A DNA stretch of 64,000 nt, from NCBI GenBank assembly GCA_963751355.1, contig CAVVVS010000071.1:18353-82352 (forward strand). The letters run 5' to 3'. Every line of letters starts with the position of its first letter. Positions within the stretch are counted from its first letter, which is position 1. The notes below the pieces were generated by a model. It worked only from the letters and a program-made list of their open reading frames with translations, was not told the DNA's origin and did no database searches. Source of the DNA: CAVVVS01 sp963751355 (GTDB lineage: Bacteria; Bacteroidota; Ignavibacteria; Ignavibacteriales; Ignavibacteriaceae). This document shows, piece by piece, positions 39,301 through 48,254 of the stretch. Both the position numbers and the translations under genes were made by a program.

Positions 39301-40056
39301 GCTCCGAGTGCACAATTCAATCCTACGCTTAAAAGATTTTTAGTGTGCGAAATTGAAATCCAAAAGGCTTCTGTTGTTTGACCGGAAAGAGTTCTTCCGC
39401 TTTGATCGACAATTGTACCCGAAATCATTATGGGAATTTCAAGGTTGTTTCTTACTGCAGTATTCCTGAACAGCGTAAATTGCAGCTTTACAGTTTAATG
39501 TGTCGAACACAGTTTCGATTAATAGAATATCGGCACCGCCTTCGATTAGTGCTTTTGCTTGTTCTCCGTATGCTTCAACTAGCTGGTCGAATGTAATAGC
39601 CCTGTAACCAGGATCATTAACATCGGGAGAAAGAGTAGCTGTTTTATTTGTCGGTCCCAAAGCGCCGGCAACAAAACGGGGTTTGCTTGGATCCTTTTGG
39701 CTATATTCTTCTGCGGCTTCTTTAGCAATTTTTGCAGCGGCAAAGTTTATATCATAAGCAAGATGTCCGGTTTTATAATCTGCCTGTGCAATAGCCGTAC
39801 CGCTGAAAGTGTTAGTTTCAATTAAATCGGCTCCGGCTTCCAAATATGCTTTATGAATTTCTTTTATTATTTCCGGTCGTGTTAAACTTAAAAGATCGTT
39901 ATTACCCATAAGGTCGTGCGGATGATCTTTAAACTTTTCACCTCGAAAATCTTCCTCGGTCAACCGGTATCGCTGGATCATTGTACCCATCGCACCGTCG
40001 AGTACGAGTATTCTTTCTTTCAGAATATCCCTTAATTGTTCTAATTTTGATGTCAT
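36354..40056 (-). CDS. metH: Cobalamin-dependent methionine synthase, split by a frameshift
   Basis: Methionine synthase transfers a methyl group from methyltetrahydrofolate to homocysteine. Part one (40056-39439, 205 residues) starts the homocysteine-binding domain (LDGAMGTMIQRY, ETNTFSGTAIAQADY). Part two resumes without loss at IPIMISGTIVDQSGRTL and contains the zinc cysteines (GLNCALG, GGCCGTTPGH), the pterin domain (FVNIGERTNITGSKKF), the cobalamin domain (GDVHDIGKN, axial His about residue 760) and the activation domain (RPAPGYPAQPDH). The joined length, about 1230 residues, matches the E. coli enzyme. The break is one extra base in the AAGAAACAACC stretch near 39450. A sequencing error is likely because both halves are fully conserved. 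Confidence 0.94.
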
Positions 40057-40135
40057 CTTTTAATTCTTATTCATTAATAAATTATCTTGTTATCTCTAAC
40101 CAGTTTGCCTACCAAGATTGTTGCAAAACAAATAA

Positions 40136-40213
40136 ACTGGGTTGTAACGGACCATTCCGTGACAAGAAACTTAACAAATAATTTAGTCACGGTTTAGTTC
40201 TTGACTACCCAGT
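40136..40213 (-). promoter_or_regulatory. Nested stem structure upstream of metH, candidate leader RNA
   Basis: Two perfect 7-base stems nest: ACTGGGT (40136-40142) with ACCCAGT (40207-40213), and inside it CCGTGAC (40157-40163) with GTCACGG (40186-40192). CAAGAAACT and AGTTCTTG flank the inner stem and could pair instead. It ends about 80 bases before the metH start. I cannot match it to a SAM or cobalamin riboswitch consensus, so the role is open. Confidence 0.35.
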
Positions 40214-40241
40214 AAGTTTAATTGATATTATCATTTATAAC

Positions 40242-40340
40242 TGTCATCCCGAACTAGATTCGGAATCTAAGCCTTACAAAATCGGCGAAAAATGAGATGC
40301 TGAATCAACCTTGCCTGCTGAAAGCGGATTCATCATGACA
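40242..40340. repeat. TGTCAT-type palindromic intergenic repeat, copy 3
   Basis: It begins TGTCATCCCGAACTAGATTC and ends GGATTCATCATGACA, with an internal GATGCTGAATCAA that also occurs in the copy at 41404-41477. It sits in the mscS-metH gap. Confidence 0.6.
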
Positions 40341-40492
40341 AACCATAATTTTGCAAAAGACTGCTTTAACGGAGTTAAAATAACATTTAATAGTAAAATT
40401 CACTATTCAAAAATAACAAAAACCTAAATCATTATTGTAGTTAGTTTGTGAAACTAATCATAATGAATAAATTTAACTTCATTTATCAAACT

Positions 40493-41344
40493 CTATTCAG
40501 CGCGATAAACTATCGAAATCATCCAATCGTTATAATCAGGATAGGCGTTTTTAATCCAATAAATAACCCGCTGTTTAAATGTTGTTTCTATTAGTGAATT
40601 TTGTCCGGGCCAAAGTTCAAAGTTAATTCTTAAATAAGACCAGCTGCCGTTTACTGCTTCTTTAATCCCCAGGCTACGCGGTTTTTTAACTATTATTGAT
40701 CTATACTGATTATAAATCCCTTCTGCAATTGCTTCAACTGCTTTTTCTATTTGTTCTGCATTTGAATTTTTGGGAAGCTGAACATCGACAAAAACCGGCG
40801 AGTAACCGCTTTTAAATTGCCCGATAACGCCTATGCTTCTATTGGGAATTAATATTTTTTGTCCTTGTAAATTTCTTAGAGTTGTAAATCTTAAACCGAT
40901 ACTTTCAACACGCCCGACTTGTCCGGAAAGTTCGACCATTTCATCATTATTTAATGCATCTGTAAAAATGAGAGTAAGTCCCATTACAACATCCTGAACA
41001 AATCCTTGTGAACCGAAAGCAATTGCCAGTCCGATAATTGAAGCGCTTGCAAGATAAGTTCCAAGCGAAACATTAAATTGCTTCAAAATAAATCCGATTG
41101 CCAGAAAGTAGATAATAAAAGTTATTCCGCTTACAAAAATTGTTGTCAGCGATGCAATTTTAGGATAACGTTTAATAAGATTAACTTCACCCGAAACTCC
41201 TTTTACAGTGCCGGTTGATAAAATACTTCTAACCAATTTTCTAATTCCCTTTATCACAAAATGCGCAATAACTGCAATCAGAATTATGGTTATAATTCTA
41301 AATAAAACCGGTAGGGAAGTATAGTAATTGATAATATTCATCAA
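40493..41344 (-). CDS. Small-conductance mechanosensitive channel, MscS family
   Basis: A 283-residue protein with three N-terminal hydrophobic segments, then the pore-lining helix region SLGTYLASASIIGLAIAFGS followed by QGFVQDVVMGLTLI, which is the family hallmark. The beta domain follows (VELSGQVGRVESIGLRFTTL, then IPNRSIGVIGQF) and the C-terminal alpha/beta cage (VDVQLPKNSNAEQIEKAVEA). It opens under membrane tension to release solutes during hypo-osmotic shock. It is followed by 436 bases containing a repeat and the metH leader. Confidence 0.92.
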   Translation of the reverse strand: MMNIINYYTSLPVLFRIITIILIAVIAHFVIKGIRKLVRSILSTGTVKGVSGEVNLIKRYPKIASLTTIFVSGITFIIYFLAIGFILKQFNVSLGTYLASASIIGLAIAFGSQGFVQDVVMGLTLIFTDALNNDEMVELSGQVGRVESIGLRFTTLRNLQGQKILIPNRSIGVIGQFKSGYSPVFVDVQLPKNSNAEQIEKAVEAIAEGIYNQYRSIIVKKPRSLGIKEAVNGSWSYLRINFELWPGQNSLIETTFKQRVIYWIKNAYPDYNDWMISIVYRAE

Positions 41345-41403
41345 CTAAATTTTGTTTAGTGAAATTATTAAAAAATAGCTTTACTAAATGCTAATTAACT
41401 TTT

Positions 41404-41477
41404 TGTCATTCCCAACTTGATTCGGGGTCTCTATTTTTGAGCTATTTATAGATGCTGAATCAAGTTCAACATGACGG
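41404..41477. repeat. TGTCAT-type palindromic intergenic repeat, copy 4
   Basis: The clearest copy: TGTCATTCCCAACTTGATTC at the left and GAATCAAGTTCAACATGAC at the right are complementary except for a few bases, giving about 20-base arms in a 74-base element. It lies between divergent mscS and hldD. Confidence 0.7.
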
Positions 41478-41604
41478 TTGAGTAAATTCAGCAAGTAATA
41501 AATAGTTTCTTAAGCAAAGCTTTTCTGTTACTTTGTAAAGAAGAATAAATATAATTAAATTAGCATCTATTAAAAAGTTATCAAACAAGTACGAAAGAAG
41601 TAAT

Positions 41605-42581
41605 ATGATAGTTGTGACGGGCGGTGCAGGTTTTATAGGCAGCGCAATTGTTTGGAGATTGAATGAGATGGGAAGAGACAATGTAATAATTGTAGATGAA
41701 CTCGGAAACGAAGAAAAATGGAAAAATCTGGTTGGATTGAAGTTTAGCGATTTTATTAATAAACAAGAGTTTATAAAAAAAGTTGTTGATAGATCTCTTG
41801 ACATAGGCATCAGCGCAATAATTCATATGGGTGCTAACTCATCAACAACCGAAAAAGACGCCGACCATCTTTTAAGCAATAATTACGAATACACAAAACA
41901 TCTCGCCGAGTATTGTTTGTCCCGAGATTTAAGATTTATTTATGCTTCTTCCGCAGCAACTTACGGTGACGGTTCGCTTGGTTTTGTTGACGATGAAAGC
42001 ATTTGCAGTTCGCTGAGACCACTGAATATGTATGGTTATTCAAAAAGTCTTTTTGACAACTGGGCAATAAAACATAATGCAATAAACAAAATTGCCGGAA
42101 TTAAATATTTTAATGTTTACGGACCTAATGAATATCATAAGGGCGATATGAGAAGCGTCGTTCATAAAGCATTCGAACAGATAAATGCTTCAGGTAAAGT
42201 GAAGCTCTTCAAGTCAGGGAATCCGAAGTATAGAGACGGCGAGCAAAAACGGGATTTTATTTATGTTAAAGATGCCATTGATATGACTCTATTTTTCCTT
42301 GATAATAAAGATAAAAACGGACATGTTATAACGTAGGTTCCGGGAAAGCACGAACCTGGAATGATTTGGTTACTGCAATTTTTAATGCTCTTGGTAAGCC
42401 GGTTAATATTGAATATATCGATTTGCCGGAACATCTTGCCGCAAAATATCAATATTTTACGGAAGCTAAGCTGGACAGGATAAAAAAAGCCGGTTTCGCT
42501 AATTCCATAAGTTCGTTGGAAGAAGGCGTAACCGACTATGTTAAAAATTATCTATTAGGTGAAAAATACCTGGGATATTAA
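41605..42581 (+). CDS. hldD: ADP-glyceromanno-heptose 6-epimerase, split by a frameshift
   Basis: This extended SDR epimerises ADP-D-glycero-D-manno-heptose to the L-glycero form for the lipopolysaccharide inner core. Part one (41605-42336) has the cofactor loop GGAGFIGSAIVWRLNEMG, IHMGANSSTTE, the catalytic SSAATYGDG and MYGYSKSLFD Tyr/Lys pair, and FNVYGPNEYHKG. It stops early at VIT. Part two resumes as YNVGSGKARTWNDLVTAIF, the expected next motif, to 42581. One T missing from a T3 run near 42329 (GTTAT for GTTTAT) explains the break exactly. Joined length, about 325 residues, is normal. It implies a heptose-containing LPS core and a Gram-negative envelope. Confidence 0.92.
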
Positions 42582-42593
42582 TAGAACTTCTGC

Positions 42594-42929
42594 TTAAAAA
42601 AGTTCATCATCGTCATCATCGTCGTCGTCGAACGGATCGTCATCTTCATCAAAGTCAAAATCTTCCTCATAAAAATCTTCCTCTTCCGAAGGTTCCGGCT
42701 CCTCTTCAAAATTATCTTCCTCTTCCTCTTCTTCGTCATTCATATCATCTTCTTCAAGATCGTCATCATCAAAACCATCATCGTCGTCATTCTTGCCCTT
42801 GGGGCTCATTTTGATTCCCAAAGTATCGGAATTTTCATTTCCGTTATCCCGTGTGAATTCGAGCTCATTAAAAATATCCAAAAGCTCTTCTGCACTATTT
42901 TCATCAAACACATTTTCTTTTCCAGTCAT
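42594..42929 (-). CDS. Extremely acidic low-complexity protein
   Basis: A 111-residue protein with a clear AGGAG site seven bases upstream of the ATG. Residues 1-48 look like ordinary sequence (ENSAEELLDIFNELEFTRDN). From about 49 to 108 nearly every residue is Asp or Glu, in runs such as DDDDGFDDDDLEEDDMNDEE, ending DDELF. The charge predicts a disordered tail that could bind basic proteins, divalent cations or nucleic-acid-binding surfaces. I do not recognise a family. It ends only 12 bases from the convergent hldD end. Confidence 0.7.
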   Translation of the reverse strand: MTGKENVFDENSAEELLDIFNELEFTRDNGNENSDTLGIKMSPKGKNDDDDGFDDDDLEEDDMNDEEEEEEDNFEEEPEPSEEEDFYEEDFDFDEDDDPFDDDDDDDDELF

Positions 42930-43473
42930 TATTATAGGTCTCCTGATATTATGTAATTTATTTCTGATTTTATTTAGACTGTTAAATAAAAAATTTGTGC
43001 GCGAACAAAAAAGATGTTGTGGAATTACTCACCTTAATCTTCTCAGTAAATATTTCTAAAATTTTATTAAAGAGCAAAGTAAATTTATAATTAATTTTAT
43101 AATTAGGTTCTTAACTTAAATATTTCTAGAAATAAATAATTGACATGCAGAACGTATGATTATTTTCATGCGAACAAGCATACTTCCCTGAGGTGGAATT
43201 GAACTAAAAATTATTAATTCCGTTTAATTTTCCACCTGAGATTTGCAGCACAGACATACAACATGTACCAAGATATAAAATTAATAAATTCAATTACCCG
43301 GTTTTTGATAAGGAGAATTATTAATTTTTACTTAAATTTGTTCACTTAAATAAGTTTTATGACCCCTTCAAGAAAAAATCTGTAGTAGATAATTTTCTTT
43401 ACAAGAGCTAATAAAAATTAAATTAGTATTCTCTCAGTGTCAATACAATTGTTAATAAATTTGAAAAATTAAT
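42930..43473. other. Divergent intergenic region, no gene seen
   Basis: A 544-base AT-rich region. The one clear structure is an inverted repeat, CTGAGGTGGAA (43188-43198) with TTCCACCTGAG (43230-43240), one mismatch, extended by AT pairs into the loop. No coding frame has a plausible start. Confidence 0.5.
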
Positions 43474-43938
43474 ATGAAACTTGCTACACTTTGCTATGTG
43501 ATTGACAATACCAAAGAAAGAACATTAATGCTCCACAGGGTAAAAAAGGAAAATGATTACCATGAGGGAAAATGGAATGGACTGGGCGGAAAATTCGAAC
43601 CGGGTGAAAGTCCGGAAGAATGTGCCATCCGCGAAGTTAAAGAAGAATCCGGTTTGACCATGATCAACCCTAAAATGCATGGCTTTATTACGTTTCCGCT
43701 GTTCGACGGTGTTGATGATTGGTATGTTTTTATATTTACCTCTGATAAGTTTGAAGGGAAAATGATAGATTCCCGGGAAGGAATACTGGAATGGATCCCG
43801 AACAAGGAAGTTACTGCACTAAATTTATGGGACGGGGATAAAATTTTTCTGGAATGGCTGTACAAAGATAATTTTTTTAGCGCGAAGTTTGTTTATGAAA
43901 ACGGAAAATATAAAGAACATTTTGTCAGTTTTTATTAA
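43474..43938 (+). CDS. NUDIX hydrolase, probable 8-oxo-dGTP diphosphatase
   Basis: A 154-residue NUDIX protein. The Nudix box reads GGKFEPGESPEECAIREVKE followed by ESGL, which fits the GX5EX7REUXEEXGU consensus with all catalytic glutamates. The upstream YHEGKWNGLGGK and the early LCYVIDNTKERTLMLHRVKK resemble MTH1/MutT-like 8-oxo-dGTPases, which remove oxidised nucleotides from the pool. Related NUDIX enzymes differ in substrate, so the exact specificity is inferred. It stands alone, convergent with the quinone oxidoreductase gene. Confidence 0.88.
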   Translation: MKLATLCYVIDNTKERTLMLHRVKKENDYHEGKWNGLGGKFEPGESPEECAIREVKEESGLTMINPKMHGFITFPLFDGVDDWYVFIFTSDKFEGKMIDSREGILEWIPNKEVTALNLWDGDKIFLEWLYKDNFFSAKFVYENGKYKEHFVSFY

Positions 43939-43974
43939 TACAAAATAATCAGTTTACCGGGGTTGGATATAATA

Positions 43975-44955
43975 TTAATTAATAGTTAATATTAGCTTGC
44001 CTGTATTTTTATTCTCTTCCATATACTTATGCGCTTCGCCGGCTTTATTCCATTCAAAAATAGAATCGATTACAGGTTTTAGTTTTCCATCTTTAAACCT
44101 TTCCAATGCAAAACTGCTGAATTCGTTTGTCAGTTTAATCTGATAGTCTAAAGTTCTTGAACGCAATGTTGAACCTATAATTGACAGACGTTTAACTAAA
44201 ATTTTTCGCATGTCAAATTCATCAACATTACCGCCGCCGAGAGTTGCTAAAACAATTAATCTTCCGTCAACATTTAATGAATCTAAATTTTGTTTGAAAT
44301 AAGGACCGGCAATAAAATCAACAATAACATCTGCTCCTTTACCGTTTGTATATTCTAAAATCTTTTCATTGAATTTTTCATTTTTGTAATCTATTGCTTT
44401 TTCCACGCCCAAATTGATGCATGCTTTATGTTTGGATTGTGAAGCAGTAACAAAAATTCTTGCTCCTATTTCTTTTGCTATTTGAATTGCCGCGGTTCCA
44501 ACACCGCTGGCACCGGCGTGAATTAAAACAGATTCAAAGTTTTTTAATTTCCCGTACCATATTAATGCTTGATAAGCTGTTAGAAATACTTCGGGAATTG
44601 CGACAGCTTCCTGAAACGATAAATTATCCGGAACCGGCATTGCCATCAGTTCGTTAATTACGGCGTACTCGGCATAACCTCCCCCGGGAATAAGTCCGAA
44701 AACTTTATCACCTTTTTTCCATTTTGTTACTGATTCCCCAATCTCATCAACAACTCCGGCAATTTCGAGACCCAGAATTGGGCTTGCTCCTATTGGCGGC
44801 GGATATTTTCCTTTTCTTTGAAGTGTGTCGGCTCTGTTTATGCCAGCCGCGTGTACTTTTACAAGTATTTCGTTTTTTCCCGGAACAGGTTTGTCTGTTT
44901 CGCCTAATTTTAATACTTCGGGATCACCGGGCTGCTCAAATATTATGCTTTTCAT
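43975..44955 (-). CDS. NAD(P)H-quinone oxidoreductase, zinc-free MDR family
   Basis: A 326-residue medium-chain dehydrogenase/reductase. The catalytic half has EILVKVHAAGINRADTLQRK and the GLEIAGVVDEIGESV block but lacks the zinc-binding cysteines of alcohol dehydrogenases. The cofactor loop is HAGASGVGTAAIQIAK, and TASQSKHKA after strand two fits NADPH preference. The best match is the TP53I3/QorB-like quinone reductase branch, which reduces quinones by one or two electrons and can protect against reactive carbonyls. It is transcribed toward the NUDIX gene. Substrate is inferred. Confidence 0.9.
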   Translation of the reverse strand: MKSIIFEQPGDPEVLKLGETDKPVPGKNEILVKVHAAGINRADTLQRKGKYPPPIGASPILGLEIAGVVDEIGESVTKWKKGDKVFGLIPGGGYAEYAVINELMAMPVPDNLSFQEAVAIPEVFLTAYQALIWYGKLKNFESVLIHAGASGVGTAAIQIAKEIGARIFVTASQSKHKACINLGVEKAIDYKNEKFNEKILEYTNGKGADVIVDFIAGPYFKQNLDSLNVDGRLIVLATLGGGNVDEFDMRKILVKRLSIIGSTLRSRTLDYQIKLTNEFSSFALERFKDGKLKPVIDSIFEWNKAGEAHKYMEENKNTGKLILTIN

Positions 44956-45197
44956 TGTTTCTACTCCGATTAATAGTAGTGTGATTTTCTTAACACCGTA
45001 TCTTTCAACTTAAAATATAATTAAGTATCTTCTTAAAAAGCTTTATTTTAACTCATATCCAAAACTATAATAAGCAATTTCTTAAATCAAGTATCAACGG
45101 CGGCCAATACTAATAAGAAATTTTTTATAAGTCGTTTTCTATAATATATTCTTATTTCAGTAGAGATAAATTTAATTCATTAAACTAAAGAGGCTCT

Positions 45198-45620
45198 ATG
45201 AAAGAACCCGTTAAAATGACGATAATTCTTCCTCATATTCCCGATATTGAAGTTGTTGCAATAAAAGGGATGGAACATCTCGCCTCCCATCTCGGCATAT
45301 CCGATGAGGAAAAAATTGGTGAAGCAAGAATCCTGGTTACCGAAGCAATAATTAATGCTTTTGAACATGCAGGAGATCCTAATCCCGACGAAGTTAGAAT
45401 AGAATTCACCATAACAAAAGAAAAATTAGTAATTTTTGTAGAAGATCATGGTAAAGGATTTGAACCGGAAAAGGTTTCGGATCCGAATATCTTAACCAAA
45501 ATCGATTCTCCTAACAAACGCGGTTGGGGGTTAAAATTAATGAAGTCCATGTCGGATGACTTTCTTATAGAATCCGGATCGACAGGGACAAAAATAACGA
45601 TGATAAAAAACTTAGTTTAA
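45198..45620 (+). CDS. RsbW/SpoIIAB-like anti-sigma/serine kinase (HATPase)
   Basis: A 140-residue single-domain GHKL ATPase. The N box is VTEAIINAFEHAGD, the G1 box VEDHGKGFEP and the G2 box RGWGLKLMKSMSD, all intact. Proteins of this type bind a partner protein (a sigma factor or other effector) and phosphorylate a STAS antagonist. The STAS gene follows after 15 bases, then an RsbU-type phosphatase, so the three form a partner-switching module. A clear AAAGAGG site precedes the ATG. No sigma factor gene is in the window, so the target is unknown. Confidence 0.9.
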   Translation: MKEPVKMTIILPHIPDIEVVAIKGMEHLASHLGISDEEKIGEARILVTEAIINAFEHAGDPNPDEVRIEFTITKEKLVIFVEDHGKGFEPEKVSDPNILTKIDSPNKRGWGLKLMKSMSDDFLIESGSTGTKITMIKNLV

Positions 45621-45635
45621 TCAAAGGAGAATTAA

Positions 45636-45974
45636 ATGAATTCCGAGTTTAATCTTGATTCAAAAATAGAAAAGAATACCCTTATCATAACTACTCACGG
45701 ATATATTAATAATCACGGAGGTGAAATAATTTCCGGTGAGGCGTTTAAACATATTAACAACGGTGTTAAAACAGTTGTTTTAGATTTAAAAGATTCTAAG
45801 GTCGTTAATTCAATCGGGATATCTTTATTGATTGAGATTATTGAAAAGCTCAATCATATTAACGGTAAACTGATTTTTATTAATCTTGACCCGACTATTG
45901 AAAAAACTTTTACTATCATGGGGTTATTCCAGTTTGCTTCAAAAGCTCAATCTCTCGAAGAAGCTATAAATTAA
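45636..45974 (+). CDS. STAS-domain anti-anti-sigma factor
   Basis: A 112-residue STAS protein with the alternating strand/helix pattern and the phosphorylation loop VVNSIGISLLIEIIEKLN. In classical antagonists this loop is DS(S/T)G. Here the Ser aligned with RsbV Ser56 is kept, but the position of SpoIIAA Ser58 is Ile and the preceding Asp is Asn. Phosphorylation by the upstream kinase would have to use the remaining Ser. An AAAGGAG site is seven bases upstream of the ATG. It is co-transcribed with the RsbW-like gene. Confidence 0.9.
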   Translation: MNSEFNLDSKIEKNTLIITTHGYINNHGGEIISGEAFKHINNGVKTVVLDLKDSKVVNSIGISLLIEIIEKLNHINGKLIFINLDPTIEKTFTIMGLFQFASKAQSLEEAIN

Positions 45975-46100
45975 AATATTTGAACTTTACCTAAAACTAA
46001 AAACGTGCAGCGGATCTAAAATCTTTTAATATGATAGATATTAAAGGATAACCTTTTTCTAATAATAATATTTTTAAATTAATTATTTGCCGGACAAACA

Positions 46101-47705
46101 ATGACGGAAAATAGTTTTCTTGATCGATTTAAAATCCATTTAAATTCTTTTCAGGAAGGATTTGATATACTTTCCGAATCAAATTCCCTGGAAGAACTTG
46201 CTAAGCAATTTTGTCATATTCTTAGGGGCAATTTGTTTATCAAAGGTGCAGCCGTTTACTATAAAAAAATTAAAGATAGTGAGTGGACTGAATTATTTAA
46301 TCTTAAGATAACTGACAATTTTAATATCCAAAGCCTGAATAACTATAGCAATTCCTTAAATGTAATTGATGATTTTCCGTTAAGCGGAAATGTTTCAATA
46401 ATTTTCCCGATGCTTGACGGTTCTTCTTTTGCTGTGATAATAAATAATAAACTTTCCAACGAATCATTCAGCGGGCTGGATAAATTAACAGTTCAACTTT
46501 TTACACAATTATTAAATAATTCATATCAAGCTTTTCGTAACAGGCAAAAAGAGAAGCAGTTAATTTTTACCCTTAATCACAGGGTCCTCCAGTTGAATAG
46601 TCTAATAGATACCGGCATTGAAGTTACGAAGTTAAATCAGAATCAGTCTCTTTATGAATTAGCTTTGCAGAGAGCGGCTTCACTAACTAACGCTTCCAAA
46701 GCGCTTCTAACGGTTAGAACAAAATCAGGTAGAATTGAAAATTGTTATTTTCCGTCCGAGTTTAAAATAGATGATTCGAACGATAACGATTATAAAATAA
46801 ATGCTCAATTTACATTCCAGGATATCAACTATCATTTTCTTTTACTGAATAAAGAGAGCCGTTACGGTTATATCCCTTTTGAAGAAACTGATCAGTTACT
46901 GCTTGATGCATTCGGCAGACAAGTACTTAGCGCAATTGAAAATCGTTTCCTCCACCAGGAAGAATTAGAAAAACAAAAAATCGAACAGGAACTTTCAGTT
47001 GCGGGTTCAATACAGAAAAAAATTATTCCTGACAAACTCCCTGAAATAGTAGGCTACGATATTGCAGGAATTAATATCCCTTCCAAAGAAGTTGGCGGTG
47101 ATTATTATGACTGCAAAAAATTAGATGATGGACGATACGCACTTATAATAGCCGATGTAACAGGCAAAGGTGTTCCGGCATCGCTGCTGGTAAGCAGTTT
47201 GAATGCGGCTCTTAATGTTTATCTTGAAAGTGATAATCCGTTAACCGAAATTGCTTTTAAGCTGAACAAATTAATTTTTAATGCTACTCCCCCCGATAAA
47301 TATATTACCTTTTTTATTGCCCTGCTTTCACCTGAAACCGGCGAGCTGGAAATAGTAAATGCAGGCCACAATCCTATTTACCATCTTAATATTAAAAATG
47401 AAATAAGAGAATTATCAAAAGGCGGCCTAGCATTTGGAATGATGGATATGGACTTGCCTTTTGAAAGCGATAAATTAATCATTCAACCCGGCGAAAAGCT
47501 GTTACTTTATACCGACGGGATTCCTGAAGCAATGAATGAAATGGAAGAAGTTTACGAAGACGAAACTTTAATTAATTTTTTCCAAAACAAAAATTTTGAA
47601 TCGGCACAAGAATTTATAAATAATCTGATGATAGATATAAAGCGGCACACTGGCAACACACCTCAGAGTGATGACATAACAGCGCTGTATCTGATAAGGA
47701 AATGA
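46101..47705 (+). CDS. RsbU-type PP2C phosphatase with N-terminal GAF-like sensor
   Basis: A 534-residue cytoplasmic protein. Residues ~10-145 and ~175-290 look like two GAF-type domains (SNSLEELAKQFCHILRGNLF; TGIEVTKLNQNQSLYELALQ). A coiled-coil linker (EELEKQKIEQELSVAGSIQ) leads to a SpoIIE/PP2C domain (~310-534). The metal and catalytic motifs are KEVGGDYYD, ADVTGKGVPASLL, NAGHNP, LYTDGIPEAM and SDDITALYLIRK. It should dephosphorylate the phosphorylated STAS protein when its GAF domains sense a signal. It follows the RsbW/STAS pair after 126 bases; whether it shares their promoter is uncertain. Confidence 0.9.
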   Translation: MTENSFLDRFKIHLNSFQEGFDILSESNSLEELAKQFCHILRGNLFIKGAAVYYKKIKDSEWTELFNLKITDNFNIQSLNNYSNSLNVIDDFPLSGNVSIIFPMLDGSSFAVIINNKLSNESFSGLDKLTVQLFTQLLNNSYQAFRNRQKEKQLIFTLNHRVLQLNSLIDTGIEVTKLNQNQSLYELALQRAASLTNASKALLTVRTKSGRIENCYFPSEFKIDDSNDNDYKINAQFTFQDINYHFLLLNKESRYGYIPFEETDQLLLDAFGRQVLSAIENRFLHQEELEKQKIEQELSVAGSIQKKIIPDKLPEIVGYDIAGINIPSKEVGGDYYDCKKLDDGRYALIIADVTGKGVPASLLVSSLNAALNVYLESDNPLTEIAFKLNKLIFNATPPDKYITFFIALLSPETGELEIVNAGHNPIYHLNIKNEIRELSKGGLAFGMMDMDLPFESDKLIIQPGEKLLLYTDGIPEAMNEMEEVYEDETLINFFQNKNFESAQEFINNLMIDIKRHTGNTPQSDDITALYLIRK

Positions 47706-47861
47706 CTACTGAAAATGATAACTTTTGCAATTGATGCTGGGATGAAAATTATTGATTGAATTGAAGTTGTAGAAGTGCGGCAATGATAAACGTCATTAAA
47801 ACACCCTATTAAATGCTGCAACTTTAGTAAAAGAACATAATACCAAATCAAGTAGCCTTTT

Positions 47862-47950
47862 TACCTTATGGTTCTGTATGAAGCTTTTTGTTAAAGTGTC
47901 CATACAAAAATATAAGGTAATAAGGTTATGCATTACCGGGTTATCTAATG
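47862..47950. repeat. REP-like palindromic repeat upstream of the transposase remnant
   Basis: TACCTTATggttctGTATG (47862-47880) and CATACaaaaatATAAGGTA (47901-47919) are inverted copies. The right half continues as AAGGTAATAAGGTTATGCAT to 47950. A direct repeat of the latter is at 48695-48731, and an inverted part (AACCTTATTACCTTATAG) is at 48121-48138. Confidence 0.65.
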
Positions 47951-48120
47951 CTACTAAGGTTTCAAATTAAGAAATAAGGTTAAATAAAAAGGATATAAAT
48001 AAAATGATTAATATGAAATTAAAGTAAAAGCTTAACATGCTCTGCTGATTATATAAACATTATTGGAAAACCTTTTTAGATGTTGTAATCTTAGTAACTA
48101 TGGATAACAAGCAATTATGA

Positions 48121-48145
48121 AACCTTATTACCTTATAGTTCTGTA
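48121..48145. repeat. REP-like unit, second copy
   Basis: AACCTTATTACCTTATAGTT CTGTA matches, with few changes, the TTTTTACCTTATGGTTCTGTA unit at 47859-47879 and is the reverse complement of the AAGGTAATAAGGTT unit at 47914-47927. Confidence 0.6.
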
Positions 48146-48254
48146 GAAAACGGAAAGACGTAGAAGAAGTTCAGATAAGTCTGCTAATTTTTGGAATTGA
48201 AACTTAAAGTAAATGAAAAAATTGTGTCGATCTTAGATGAATGGATGAGTAAAA

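Noticed and set aside
45198..45974. Assigning a specific sigma factor as target of the RsbW-like kinase
   Set aside because: No sigma factor or other obvious partner gene is present in the window.
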